DNA from: Bradyrhizobium sp. CER78 | GTDB lineage: Bacteria > Pseudomonadota > Alphaproteobacteria > Rhizobiales > Xanthobacteraceae | Direction of reading: 5' to 3' | Length of the DNA stretch: 64,000 nt | Assembly: GCF_029846235.1 (NCBI RefSeq) | Contig: NZ_JARVWP010000011.1 | Coordinates: 1-64,000, forward strand | Shown: in pieces, positions 1-11,572 of the stretch | How positions within the stretch are numbered: the first letter of the stretch is position 1 | How the letters are laid out: every line of letters starts with the position of its first letter | The notes under the pieces: generated by a model | Seen by the model: the letters and a program-made list of their open reading frames with translations, nothing else | What the model was told of the DNA's origin: nothing | Databases searched by the model: none | Translations under genes and position numbers: made by a program

Positions 1-121
1 GGGAGAGGGGTAAGCCCCGGGCGAGATGATTGACGAGAGCATCGCTTTCCCAATCATGCGCCGCGGGCGTTGAAGCATTGTCGAACGGAGAGAGCGTGCC
101 GTGTGGCACCCCTCTCCCCAA

Positions 122-143
122 CCCTCCCCCGCAAGGGGGAGGG
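122..143. repeat. GC-rich intergenic hairpin repeat
   Basis: A perfect inverted repeat: nine-base arms CCCTCCCCC and GGGGGAGGG around a GCAA loop, inside a longer C/T-rich then G/A-rich stretch. This kind of hairpin is widespread between genes in Bradyrhizobium and Rhodopseudomonas genomes. It lies about 85 bases past the stop of the histidine kinase gene, so it could help end or stabilise that transcript, but there is no T-run after it. Confidence 0.6.
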
Positions 144-226
144 AGCCCGTCCGCCGGTGCGTCCCTTACCAACATTGAAGACAAACGCCACGCGAGAATG
201 CTGAACGCGTTAGGCGCTAACGCCCA

Positions 227-4117
<3,891 letters not shown>

Positions 4118-4488
4118 CACGCAAGATTTGACCGCATAGGTTTGGCTTTTTCCTCGCATTGCCGAAGCGCTGGCAGCCGCAGGACGACAGCCTTAACAGA
4201 AGGTTAGTATCGCAAGCGGGGGACGGCAGGTCCATGTCCGCAGCGAAACTGCCCCCGCCAAAGGCGGGATAACGTTAACTCGGCTGAACGATCCACAGCC
4301 GATTGGCGTTGTTCGGAAGAGGCGGCTGCGGCAGCGTGTTGCGGAACCAGGGCGGCGCCGCGTCACACCTGTGATTGCAGTGCCGCGATATATTGGGCCG
4401 CCTATTCTACCTTGTAGTCTACCCTGTATTCCACCCTGGGCCCGCAGGGCCAACCGGCGGGCCGATCACCAAGCGAGGGAGAGCGACC
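4118..4488. other. Intergenic region between kinase and phasin
   Basis: Divergent upstream region of the histidine kinase (leftward) and the first phasin (rightward). It holds the 12-base triplicate described separately at 4403-4438 and a ribosome site (AGGGAGAG at about 4476-4483) for the phasin. I could not assign a confident -35/-10 pair for either gene. Confidence 0.4.
4403..4438 (+). repeat. Three tandem 12-bp repeats upstream of phasin
   Basis: Three consecutive 12-mers, TATTCTACCTTG, TAGTCTACCCTG and TATTCCACCCTG, occupy 4403-4438 with no spacing. They end 50 bases before the phasin start codon at 4489, so they lie in the promoter or 5' leader. They could be a regulator-binding array or simple slippage; the sequence does not decide. 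Confidence 0.7.
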
Positions 4489-4887
4489 ATGAGCGACAAC
4501 GGGCGTGACCATTTCGAGATCCCCAAGTTCGAGATCCCCAAGGATATGCGGTCGATGGCGGAGGCGAGCTTCGATCAGGCCCGCAAGGCATTCGAGCAGT
4601 TCGTGACCAACGCGCGCGACACCGCCGGCAAGATCGAGGAGCGCAACGCCACGATGCGCGCCGGCGCCAAGGACCTGTCCACCAAGGCGCTGTCCTATGC
4701 CGAACAGAACGTGCAGTCGTCGCTCGACTACGCGCAGTCGCTGCTCAAGGCAAAGGACCTCACCGAGGTGATGCGGCTGCACAGCGAATATGTGCAGGGC
4801 CAGATGCGCGCGCTCGCCGAGCAGGCCAGCGAGATGGGCCAGGCCGTCAGCCGCGCCGCGATGGATGCGGTCAAGCCGAAGAGCTGA
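4489..4887 (+). CDS. Phasin family protein
   Basis: A 132-residue phasin. Phasins coat polyhydroxyalkanoate granules in the cytoplasm and control their number and size. The protein is almost wholly amphipathic helix with Ala, Glu, Lys and Gln, no Cys, and the typical pattern of a short N-terminal FEIPK motif (here duplicated: FEIPKFEIPKDMRSMAEASF) then FDQARKAFEQF and a central SLDYAQSLLKAKDLTEVMRL core. The start at 4489 is set by an AGGGAGAG ribosome site; an upstream in-frame Met is not preceded by one. A paralogue follows at 5157. The two share the SLDYAQ/SLDFAQ core and are probably both expressed when carbon is stored. Confidence 0.88.
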   Translation: MSDNGRDHFEIPKFEIPKDMRSMAEASFDQARKAFEQFVTNARDTAGKIEERNATMRAGAKDLSTKALSYAEQNVQSSLDYAQSLLKAKDLTEVMRLHSEYVQGQMRALAEQASEMGQAVSRAAMDAVKPKS

Positions 4888-4908
4888 TGAGCACTGACCG
4901 GACCGCCG

Positions 4909-4975
4909 GTCCGGGCCGGCTGCGGCCGGCCCGGACGCGGTAACGCCATATTCCGCCACATAAAAAATATGGCGT
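4909..4975 (+). terminator. Two hairpins downstream of the first phasin
   Basis: Bases 4909-4936 form a perfect 12-bp stem (arms starting GTCCGGGCCG) with a TGCG loop, without a T-run. Directly after it, bases 4943-4952 (ACGCCATATT) pair perfectly with 4966-4975 (AATATGGCGT) over a 13-base A-rich loop. Together they probably end or protect the phasin messenger. The lack of a U-tract makes strict intrinsic termination uncertain. Confidence 0.5.
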
Positions 4976-5156
4976 CGCACGCGATCTTACGTTGCGTTGC
5001 ACAAAATTGACATGATATGGGTGTTTATTAGGCGCGCCCGACGAAGGGCACTCCCGTGAATCAAGGCAGCGTGATCCATTTCAGCGCTCCCGGCCTGCTG
5101 GCTCCGGGACGTCCGCAATGGTCACATCTACTCACCCGTTGCGAAGGATTACACGT

Positions 5157-5594
5157 ATGACCAACCCGTCCGATCCGTTTTCCGCCTCGATCATCCCGTT
5201 CGAAGTTCCCGAGCAGGTCCGCGCATTCGCCGAGAAGGGCGTGCTGCAGGCCCGCGACAGCTACGCCAAGTTTAAGGACGCTGCCGAGACCCACAACTCG
5301 ACCGTCGAGGCCGTGTTCACCTCGATGAACAAGGGCGCCACCGCCTATTCGGCCAAGCTGATCGAGTTCTTCAAGGCCAACACCACCTCGTCGCTCGACT
5401 TCGCCCAGGAGCTGTTCAGCGTGAAGTCGCCGACCGAAGCGGTCGAGCTCTGGACCGCGCACGCCCGCAAGCAGTTCGAGACCTACACCGCGCAGGCCAA
5501 GGAACTGGCCGAGCTCGGCCAGAAGGTCGCCAGCGAGACCGCCGAGCCGATCAAGGCCAGCGCCTCGAAGTTCTATCAGCAGCCGGCCGCCTGA
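5157..5594 (+). CDS. Phasin family protein (second copy)
   Basis: A 145-residue phasin, paralogous to the one at 4489. It has the phasin layout: MTNPSDPFSASIIPFEVPEQ, a helix resembling AEKGVLQARDSYAKF, the core SLDFAQELFSVKSPTEAVEL, and a C-terminal helix resembling AKELAELGQKVASETAEPIK. No signal peptide or membrane segment is present, so it acts in the cytoplasm on polyhydroxyalkanoate granules. The start at 5157 is chosen because GAAGGA lies about nine bases upstream; an in-frame Met 39 bases earlier lacks a site. It has its own strong terminator (5617-5649) and 269 bases of upstream DNA, so it is likely transcribed separately from the first phasin. A TTGCGTTGCA motif at 4992-5001 resembles sites described for PhaR-type regulators, but this is speculative. 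Confidence 0.88.
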   Translation: MTNPSDPFSASIIPFEVPEQVRAFAEKGVLQARDSYAKFKDAAETHNSTVEAVFTSMNKGATAYSAKLIEFFKANTTSSLDFAQELFSVKSPTEAVELWTAHARKQFETYTAQAKELAELGQKVASETAEPIKASASKFYQQPAA

Positions 5595-5616
5595 TCGCGA
5601 TCTGCTTGAGATAGCG

Positions 5617-5649
5617 AAAGGCCCGGGCCTTGTCGGTCCGGGCCTTTTT
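5617..5649 (+). terminator. Rho-independent terminator of second phasin
   Basis: A 10-bp stem AAAGGCCCGG (5617-5626) pairs with CCGGGCCTTT (5638-5647), followed by further Ts. It starts 22 bases after the phasin stop and insulates the downstream tRNA. Confidence 0.88.
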
Positions 5650-5705
5650 GCTGCCGCGGACCGTTAAGCGGCCCGAGATAAGACCGGAAATCGGCGCGTT
5701 AAGCG

Positions 5706-5734
5706 CTTGCCAAAGGCGGGCGTTGCACCTAGTT
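5706..5734 (+). promoter_or_regulatory. Promoter of tRNA-His
   Basis: CTTGCC at 5706-5711 and CTAGTT at 5729-5734 are separated by exactly 17 bases. They fit the alphaproteobacterial housekeeping pattern (CTTGAC, 17, CTATAT-like). Transcription would start near 5741, about 40 bases before the tRNA, with a GC-rich stretch after the -10, as is usual for stable RNA promoters. Confidence 0.6.
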
Positions 5735-5781
5735 TCCGCCCGAAATCGCCGCCCCCTTTACGCGGGGCCGTGCGTCAGGAT

Positions 5782-5858
5782 GCAGTTGTAGCTCAGTTGG
5801 TTAGAGCGCCTGTCTGTGGAACAGGAGGTCGGTGGTTCGAGCCCACCCAACTGTACCA
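5782..5858 (+). tRNA. tRNA-His (anticodon GTG)
   Basis: A complete 77-base cloverleaf including encoded CCA. The acceptor stem GCAGTTG pairs with CAACTGT; the anticodon stem CCTGT/ACAGG encloses loop CTGTGGA with anticodon GTG at 5816-5818; the T loop has GGTTCGAGCC. The base before G1 is T, not G, the 1:72 pair is G-U and the discriminator is A73. This is the variant histidine tRNA known from many alphaproteobacteria, which lack G-1 and C73 and use a matching histidyl-tRNA synthetase. Confidence 0.95.
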
Positions 5859-6226
5859 GCGAAATCAATAGCTTACTGCAGTCTTCGCGCGGCCTTAACG
5901 ACCGCTAGCTACCATATAGCTACCGCGGCGGCGGAAACGCTTTCTGGTTCTAAAAGCCGTCACTCGTATTGGCAGGGTCACAGGTTCGAGTACTGTTTGC
6001 GACATGCTCAACCTGATGAAATTGCTCTCGAGCCCTTGCGCGATTCGCGGTGTGATAACGTGGGAACGCAAGTCAGTCCCGGCGACCGACGGCAAGCGAA
6101 TTTTCGTACGCCGTCGAGCCGCCTGATCGCGGCCGCCTCTCAAGGTCGGCGTCCACCTGGTTCGCAATGCGCTATCGGTAGCGAGCCAAAGACGTTCATG
6201 GAAAAGCAAGCCAGACGAAAAAGATC
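5859..6226. other. Non-coding stretch with tRNA-like scrap
   Basis: Region between tRNA-His and the TenA gene. Around 5945-6003 the sequence GGTTCTAAAAGCC followed by ACAGGTTCGAGTACTGT looks like a decayed anticodon arm and T arm of a tRNA, without acceptor pairing or a D arm. The rest shows no convincing coding frame. It may contain the TenA promoter, but I cannot place it. Confidence 0.35.
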
Positions 6227-6901
6227 GTGAGTTTCTTCGAGCGTTTAAAGACAGAAGCATCCGCTGAGTGGCGGGCCTACACCGAGCATCCCTTCACGAA
6301 CGGATTGGCAGACGGCTCGCTCCCCGAAGCGGCGTTTCGTCACTACCTCGTTCAGGACTACCTGTTCCTTATCGAGTTTGCTCGCGCCTACGCGCTCGCG
6401 GTCTACAAGTCGCCCAAACTTGCCGACATGCGAGAAGCAGCGGCCGGCCTTTCGGCCATCCTTGATGTCGAGATGAACCTGCATGTGAAGCTCTGTGCGG
6501 GTTGGGGTCTGTCCCTGAGCGATCTTGAACAAACCCGTCCGGCGGTCGAGACGCTGGCCTATACACGCTACGTGCTCGACGCAGGAATGCGCGGCGATCT
6601 GCTGGCACTCAAGGTCGCGCTTGCCCCCTGCGTGATCGGATACGCGGAGATCGCAACGCGGCTCGCCTCGCGACCCGATGCGGATGCTGCGACGAACTCC
6701 TATCGCGTTTGGATCGCCGAGTACGCCGGCGTGCCGTACCAGGAGGTCGCGGCGAAAGCGCGAGCGCACCTCGAGCATCTCGCCGATCGCTACGCCACGC
6801 CGGCCCGCGAGACAGAGCTGATCGCGGTCTTCAAGGAAGCCACCCGACTCGAGGCAGACTTCTGGGAGATGGGCTGGCGCGCGGGCCAGCGTGGTGAATA
6901 A
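6227..6901 (+). CDS. tenA: TenA family protein (thiaminase II)
   Basis: A 224-residue cytoplasmic helical protein of the TenA/thiaminase II family. These enzymes hydrolyse aminopyrimidine breakdown products of thiamine to salvage the HMP pyrimidine. Positions matching Bacillus TenA catalytic residues are present: Asp44 (LVQDYLFL), Tyr112 (AYTRY) and the nucleophile Cys135 (ALAPCVIGYAEI), with a C-terminal Glu in TRLEADFWEMGW. Length is normal for the family. The start is GTG at 6227 with only a weak ribosome site; no in-frame ATG lies close. No thiamine genes are adjacent and the gene stands alone between tRNA fragments, which hints that it was acquired or moved. Confidence 0.88.
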   Translation: MSFFERLKTEASAEWRAYTEHPFTNGLADGSLPEAAFRHYLVQDYLFLIEFARAYALAVYKSPKLADMREAAAGLSAILDVEMNLHVKLCAGWGLSLSDLEQTRPAVETLAYTRYVLDAGMRGDLLALKVALAPCVIGYAEIATRLASRPDADAATNSYRVWIAEYAGVPYQEVAAKARAHLEHLADRYATPARETELIAVFKEATRLEADFWEMGWRAGQRGE

Positions 6902-7341
6902 AATCGATTCTTGACGCCATCTCGAAGGTCTTGAAGCAAGCTTTCAATTAGAGGGATCTGCCAACTATCTTCTGGGCTTTTTGCGTCGCCTTAGGTGGTG
7001 GACACTTGGTCGGCACAGTACGGGTGCGCGAGTCGTTTTCTGCTAATGGTCGGCCGCGTTTTGGTCTGGTCTTACTCATTAAGTCTGCGCACCCGGCGAT
7101 ACCATTACCCTCTCAAGGCTGAAACAGGGGTTCGATTCCCCTAGGGAGCGCCATTCCTGAACAGATCTACGAACCCGAGGCTTACGTTGACGGCTTGGGT
7201 TAGCGGCTCGGGTTGGCCCTCGGGGCTGAATGTGGATCGGATGTTGTCGTATGAGACGACGATCCGGATCTTGTCCTTGAAAACGATGATCACATCCACC
7301 GCGCTCGCCAGGTATGCCGTTCGAGCGGCGATGTCGCCGGC
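6902..7341. other. Non-coding region with truncated tRNA-Glu
   Basis: Convergent region between the TenA gene and the end of the SARP-type regulator. The 3' half of a tRNA-Glu lies at 7104-7153. On the minus strand a stop-free stretch runs from just after the regulator's stop (7342-7344) down to a stop at 7142-7144. It has no start codon and I do not call it a gene. No terminator was recognised. Confidence 0.4.
7104..7153 (+). pseudogene. 3' half of a tRNA-Glu (CTC)
   Basis: Bases 7104-7153 match the 3' part of a glutamate tRNA: anticodon loop with CTC (CCCTCTCAAGG), variable region, T arm CAGGGGTTCGATTCCCCTA, acceptor strand AGGGAGCG and encoded CCA. The 5' half is absent: no GCTCCC-type acceptor strand or D arm lies upstream. 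The 3' end of a tRNA left alone is the usual trace of an integrative element's attachment site or of a rearrangement. Confidence 0.65.
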
Positions 7342-10300
7342 TCACGCATCAGCGGCGAGGTGAGGCAGCCGGCTCAATTCCGCATCGGCCTGCTCCAGCC
7401 AATACCGCATGTCCATATCCATATACATCGTCGTCGCGGCCGCGAGTTGCTCGCCAGCTTGATCCGGTCGGCCGGCGTGCAGATAGAGTTTTCCGAGGCC
7501 GTGATGGCAACGCGCGACCAGCGGACGCAGGTCGAGCTCCTTGGCCAGCGCGAGCGCCTCGCGATAGTAGCCTTCGGCCTGCTCAGGAGAGCCGTCGCGG
7601 CCGGAAGCCTCGCCAAGAAGACGGAGGGCGGCCGCCTCGCCGCCGCGTTGACCGTTTTCGCGGGCCAGCGCCAGCGCCTGCCCGGCAAATTTGAGAGCGT
7701 CCGTGTGGCGGCCTGCAAGCATGCATACTTCGCCCATCGGCGTCAGGAACAGTGCCTGGGCAAATCGATGTCCCATATTCTCGAAAACGTTCAACGCCTG
7801 TTCCATCAGCGGCAGGCCTTCGGCAGCTCGGCCCAGCTGCGCATACGCATAGCCCAGGCTGCCCGAATTACCTGCGGCAAGGAACGGCAGGTTCCACTCG
7901 CGAGCCACCGTCAGGCCGCGCTCCAGCAGGGCGACCGCGCGACTCAGTTCTCCCCGGGTTGCCAGCAGGTCAGCAAGACACCAGCAGACGGTGGCCAGGC
8001 TATAGGGGTGATCGACCGCTTCAGCGAGGCGGATGCCCTCCTCGCCGTGAACGATGCCTCGTTCGAATTTGCCCTGGTCGGTACAGATGCGCGTGAGAAA
8101 ACTGCGGGCGCTGACCGCCGGAAATCCGGCAAGGGAAAATTGCTGGAAGCTCGGTTCGCCTTCGAGTAGCTCCAGGACCTTGAGAAAAAGAGATTCTGCC
8201 TCGGCATAGTGCAGCGTCAAGAAGCAAGCGGTGCCGAGAAAAAGCGATGCCGCGACCCGGAGCGAAAGTTCGCCGAGAGAATCAGCAAGAAGATGCGCGT
8301 GCCGTCCGAATTTGACGGCGTCGAGTGGATTGCCGGTGAAGCCGAGAGTTTGGCACATGTGAATAGAGGCCAGACAAAGCCGCGGAGCATCGCCCAGGCG
8401 TTCGGCCAACGCTTCGGCTTCGCGAAGATAGCCGAGGATGCGCCCGAACTGGCCGAGTGGGAGGAGCGATGTTTTCAGATCAAACCGAAGATCGATCGCC
8501 TGTTCCATCGTCGCCGTGGTTTCCGGCAGCGTCTCGAGGCTGCGCAACGCCCGCTCGAAGAAACTGGCGGCCTCGCGGTTGGCCCAGCGTGCGTGTGCAA
8601 GCCGCCCGGCCTTGATCCAATGGTCGGTCGCTTCGCGGGCCAGTCCGGCTTCCGCGAAATGATGGGCGATGATCTCGGGTTGGCTTTCGGTCTGCGCGGA
8701 GCAGTGTTTGATCAGCGCGCTCGCGATATCTGCGTGCAACTGCCGTCGTTGGCTTCTAAGCATCGTGACATAGGCGGCATCCTGCACCAACGCGTGCTTG
8801 AATGCGTAGCTCGCCAGCGGCGGCGTGCCGCGGCGGGTGACGAGGCCGGAGGCCGTCAGCCGGCCAAGCGCGGCGTCGATATCCAAGGGGGCCAGCGGCG
8901 ATATCGCGGCGATCAACTCGTAGGAGAATTCCCGGCCGATGGCGGCACCGATCGAAGCCACGTCTTTCGCCGCGCCACCGAGCAGATCGAGGCGAGCCGC
9001 CAACGAGGCCTGCAACGTCGTCGGTATGGCGAGCGACGGCAGCGCTCCGTCGAGGACCCTGCCGTCGGCTGCCTCGCGCAACGGCCCATCCTCGAGCAGC
9101 GTACGGGTCAGCTCCTCGATGAACAGCGGTACGCCGTCGGTACGCGACAGGATCTGCTCGACGACGGCCTCGGGGAGGACCTTGTCGCGAGCGATGTCGC
9201 CAATGATGCCGGCGCTTTCGCTGCGGCCCAGGCGACTGAGGGACAGCATCGTGACATGTGGCTGGCCGACCCAGGACGGCTGGAATTCCGGCCGGACCGT
9301 GACGAGCAACAGCAACGGCAGATTTGCCGCGCGGGCCACCATTGCGTCGAGCAGATCGAGGGATGTCGGATCGATCCAGTGCGCATCCTCGACTACGATC
9401 AGCAGGGGCTTCTGTGCCGCCAGGCCTGAAAGCTGATTGAGAAGTGCGTTGAGAGTCATCTCCCGTCTCTGTTGCGGGCTGATCGCCAATGCCGGATAGC
9501 GTCCGTCCATAGGCACACCCACGAGCTCGGCGATGAGCGCGACATCGAGCGGCAGATTTGTCGTCGTCGGCTCGAGCAGGGCTTCCAGCCTGTCGATCCG
9601 CGCGCTGGCGCCACTGCCAGGTTCGAAGTCCGCAGCCAGTTCCAGTTGGGTGATGACCGGGTAGAGCGCGCTGTGCGTATGGTGCGGAGAGCAAGAATAG
9701 CGCAAGTGGCGATGCCGCCCGTCCTCCAGCCTTTCCAGCACGCTCTCGACGATGCGCGACTTGCCGATGCCGGGCTCGCCCGAAAGCACCATCACGCGGC
9801 CCGCGCCGGACCTTGCCTGATCCCAGCGGCGCAGAAGCAGCTCGATTTCTTCCTGGCGGCCGACGAGGGCGGACAATGATCCGGCGCGTCTGGCATCGAA
9901 GCGGCTGACGCCGACAGCCTCGCCGAGCACATGCCACGCGGTCACCGCTTGTGACAGCCCCTTGACCTCTATGTCCGGCAGCGCGCGATACTCGAACAAT
10001 TGCCCGAGTAGCCGCCGTGTGTCGGCTGCGATCGCGACCTCGCCCGGCGCCGCCGCGGTCCGCAACCGAATCGCGAGGTCTGGCGTCTCGCCGATCGCAA
10101 GTTGTTGCCGCATGTCGCCGGATGCGGGCTTTTCGCCGATCACAACCAGTCCTGTAGCGATCCCCACGCTTGCCCGAAGCGGGCTGCCGGCCGGCGCACT
10201 CAGGATCCGGACGGCGTCGACGACGGCAAGGCCTGCGCGCACGGCGTGCTCGGCGTCGTGCTCGTTGGCTGCGGGGTAACCGAAATAGATCAGGAGGCCG

Positions 10301-11322
10301 TTGCCCTGGTACTGGGCGACGAAGCCATGGAATTGCGCTGCAATATTGGCCGCCAGCTGATGGAAGGCGATGATCTGATCGTGGACGTCCTCCGGGTCGC
10401 GGTCTGCCGAAAGGGGCGTCGCGCCAATCAGGTCGCACGCCATGATCGTCAATTGACGCTGCTGGCGGCTGCAGCGATGAAGCAATTGCAGGGGCGCATC
10501 GCTGTCCCGCGCTGCGACAGCTACGGCTGCAGGACCCGGCTCATCAGCGCTGCCCGAGGGCTCACTCGCATGCGCTGAGTCGGATGGCCCGGCGCTGCGG
10601 AGCCCGGCGACGAGCGACTGGGTGACCGCGTCGGGGGCGGTATTCAGTTCGCGCTTGAGCAGCACGACCAGGTTTTGATAGCGCTTGAGCGCTTCAGCCT
10701 TGCGTCCGGTGGCCGTGAGCGCCTGGATGATCAGCCGATGCGCGTCTTCGCGCAAGCCATTCACCGCGATGGCCCGGTTGGCATTCTTGAGCGCGGATTC
10801 CGGGTTTCCCGATTGCAACGCGTGCTGGCCGTGCCGGACCATGGAATCGACCGCCAGGTCTTCCAGTCGCTCTCGTTTTTTATCGAGCCATTCCGACCAG
10901 GCATCTTCTTCGATATTCAAATTCGTCAGCAGCGGGTTGCGATACAGATCGGCGGCCGCAGCCAGCGACGCGCGGCTGCCTTCGAGGATCAACGCCTCGA
11001 AACGGGCTGCGTCGCAATCGAACACGCCGGGTGCGAGCCAGACGTCATGGTCGTCGCTGAAAATGGCATCCTGGCCGAGAATTCGGCGTAACCTGACCAG
11101 GCTCTGGCGCAGATTCTGCCGGGCCTGGGTTTCGAAATGCGACCCCCAGAGCAGGTTCGCGAGCTTTTCGCGGGATTGTGGGCGAGGCGCCGTGCAGGCC
11201 AGATAAGCCAGCAGTCCGGCGAGCTTCCGGCCAGGCAACGGGATCACGCCATTGCTTGTGGTCAGCTCAAAGCGCCCGAACAGCGACAGACCAAATCTCG
11301 GAAGTTGCACGCTGTCTCTCAT
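7342..11322 (-). CDS. SARP-type regulator with cyclase-like, ATPase and TPR domains
   Basis: A 1326-residue multidomain regulator. An OmpR-like winged helix (FGLSLFGRFEL, residues about 1-95) and a BTAD domain (about 95-240) form the SARP DNA-binding part. A class III cyclase-like domain follows (about 285-450). It has the first metal Asp (Asp297, MACDLIG), but the second is Asn341 (YQGNGLLIYFG), so catalysis is doubtful. An AAA/STAND-like ATPase domain has Walker A GEPGIGKSR (about 514-522) and Walker B LLIVVEDAHWID. The C-terminal third is TPR-like helices. ATG 11322 is chosen because the wHTH begins straight after it; a GTG at 11367 is possible. It is divergent from the autotransporter at 11573 and is a candidate regulator of that locus. 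Confidence 0.85.
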   Translation of the reverse strand: MRDSVQLPRFGLSLFGRFELTTSNGVIPLPGRKLAGLLAYLACTAPRPQSREKLANLLWGSHFETQARQNLRQSLVRLRRILGQDAIFSDDHDVWLAPGVFDCDAARFEALILEGSRASLAAAADLYRNPLLTNLNIEEDAWSEWLDKKRERLEDLAVDSMVRHGQHALQSGNPESALKNANRAIAVNGLREDAHRLIIQALTATGRKAEALKRYQNLVVLLKRELNTAPDAVTQSLVAGLRSAGPSDSAHASEPSGSADEPGPAAVAVAARDSDAPLQLLHRCSRQQRQLTIMACDLIGATPLSADRDPEDVHDQIIAFHQLAANIAAQFHGFVAQYQGNGLLIYFGYPAANEHDAEHAVRAGLAVVDAVRILSAPAGSPLRASVGIATGLVVIGEKPASGDMRQQLAIGETPDLAIRLRTAAAPGEVAIAADTRRLLGQLFEYRALPDIEVKGLSQAVTAWHVLGEAVGVSRFDARRAGSLSALVGRQEEIELLLRRWDQARSGAGRVMVLSGEPGIGKSRIVESVLERLEDGRHRHLRYSCSPHHTHSALYPVITQLELAADFEPGSGASARIDRLEALLEPTTTNLPLDVALIAELVGVPMDGRYPALAISPQQRREMTLNALLNQLSGLAAQKPLLIVVEDAHWIDPTSLDLLDAMVARAANLPLLLLVTVRPEFQPSWVGQPHVTMLSLSRLGRSESAGIIGDIARDKVLPEAVVEQILSRTDGVPLFIEELTRTLLEDGPLREAADGRVLDGALPSLAIPTTLQASLAARLDLLGGAAKDVASIGAAIGREFSYELIAAISPLAPLDIDAALGRLTASGLVTRRGTPPLASYAFKHALVQDAAYVTMLRSQRRQLHADIASALIKHCSAQTESQPEIIAHHFAEAGLAREATDHWIKAGRLAHARWANREAASFFERALRSLETLPETTATMEQAIDLRFDLKTSLLPLGQFGRILGYLREAEALAERLGDAPRLCLASIHMCQTLGFTGNPLDAVKFGRHAHLLADSLGELSLRVAASLFLGTACFLTLHYAEAESLFLKVLELLEGEPSFQQFSLAGFPAVSARSFLTRICTDQGKFERGIVHGEEGIRLAEAVDHPYSLATVCWCLADLLATRGELSRAVALLERGLTVAREWNLPFLAAGNSGSLGYAYAQLGRAAEGLPLMEQALNVFENMGHRFAQALFLTPMGEVCMLAGRHTDALKFAGQALALARENGQRGGEAAALRLLGEASGRDGSPEQAEGYYREALALAKELDLRPLVARCHHGLGKLYLHAGRPDQAGEQLAAATTMYMDMDMRYWLEQADAELSRLPHLAADA

Positions 11323-11572
11323 TCCAAACGTGACCTTGGCGCTCGGAGACCGTGTCCCCGGAAGCACATCTTACATGCTTTGGCATATTTTGGATGCCGC
11401 ACAAGCAAGAGTCACGCTGTTGTCACGCTTGACTGACGCAGGGATTGACGGCGGTCAGCGTAGGTAGACGTCGTCGGGGGGATTTCCGATTGCTCTCCGA
11501 CGGATTCGAAAGGACATGGCCGGGGATATTTTGCCGGGGATTCCTCCGCGGCGGCCCGGTTCGGGGCAATAA

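Noticed and set aside
5007..5012. TTGACA as -35 of the second phasin promoter
   Set aside because: No acceptable -10 hexamer lies 16-18 bases downstream.
8756..10438. 560-codon open frame inside the SARP regulator gene
   Set aside because: Same strand, different frame; Arg/Pro/Gly-rich composition typical of out-of-frame reading in GC-rich DNA.
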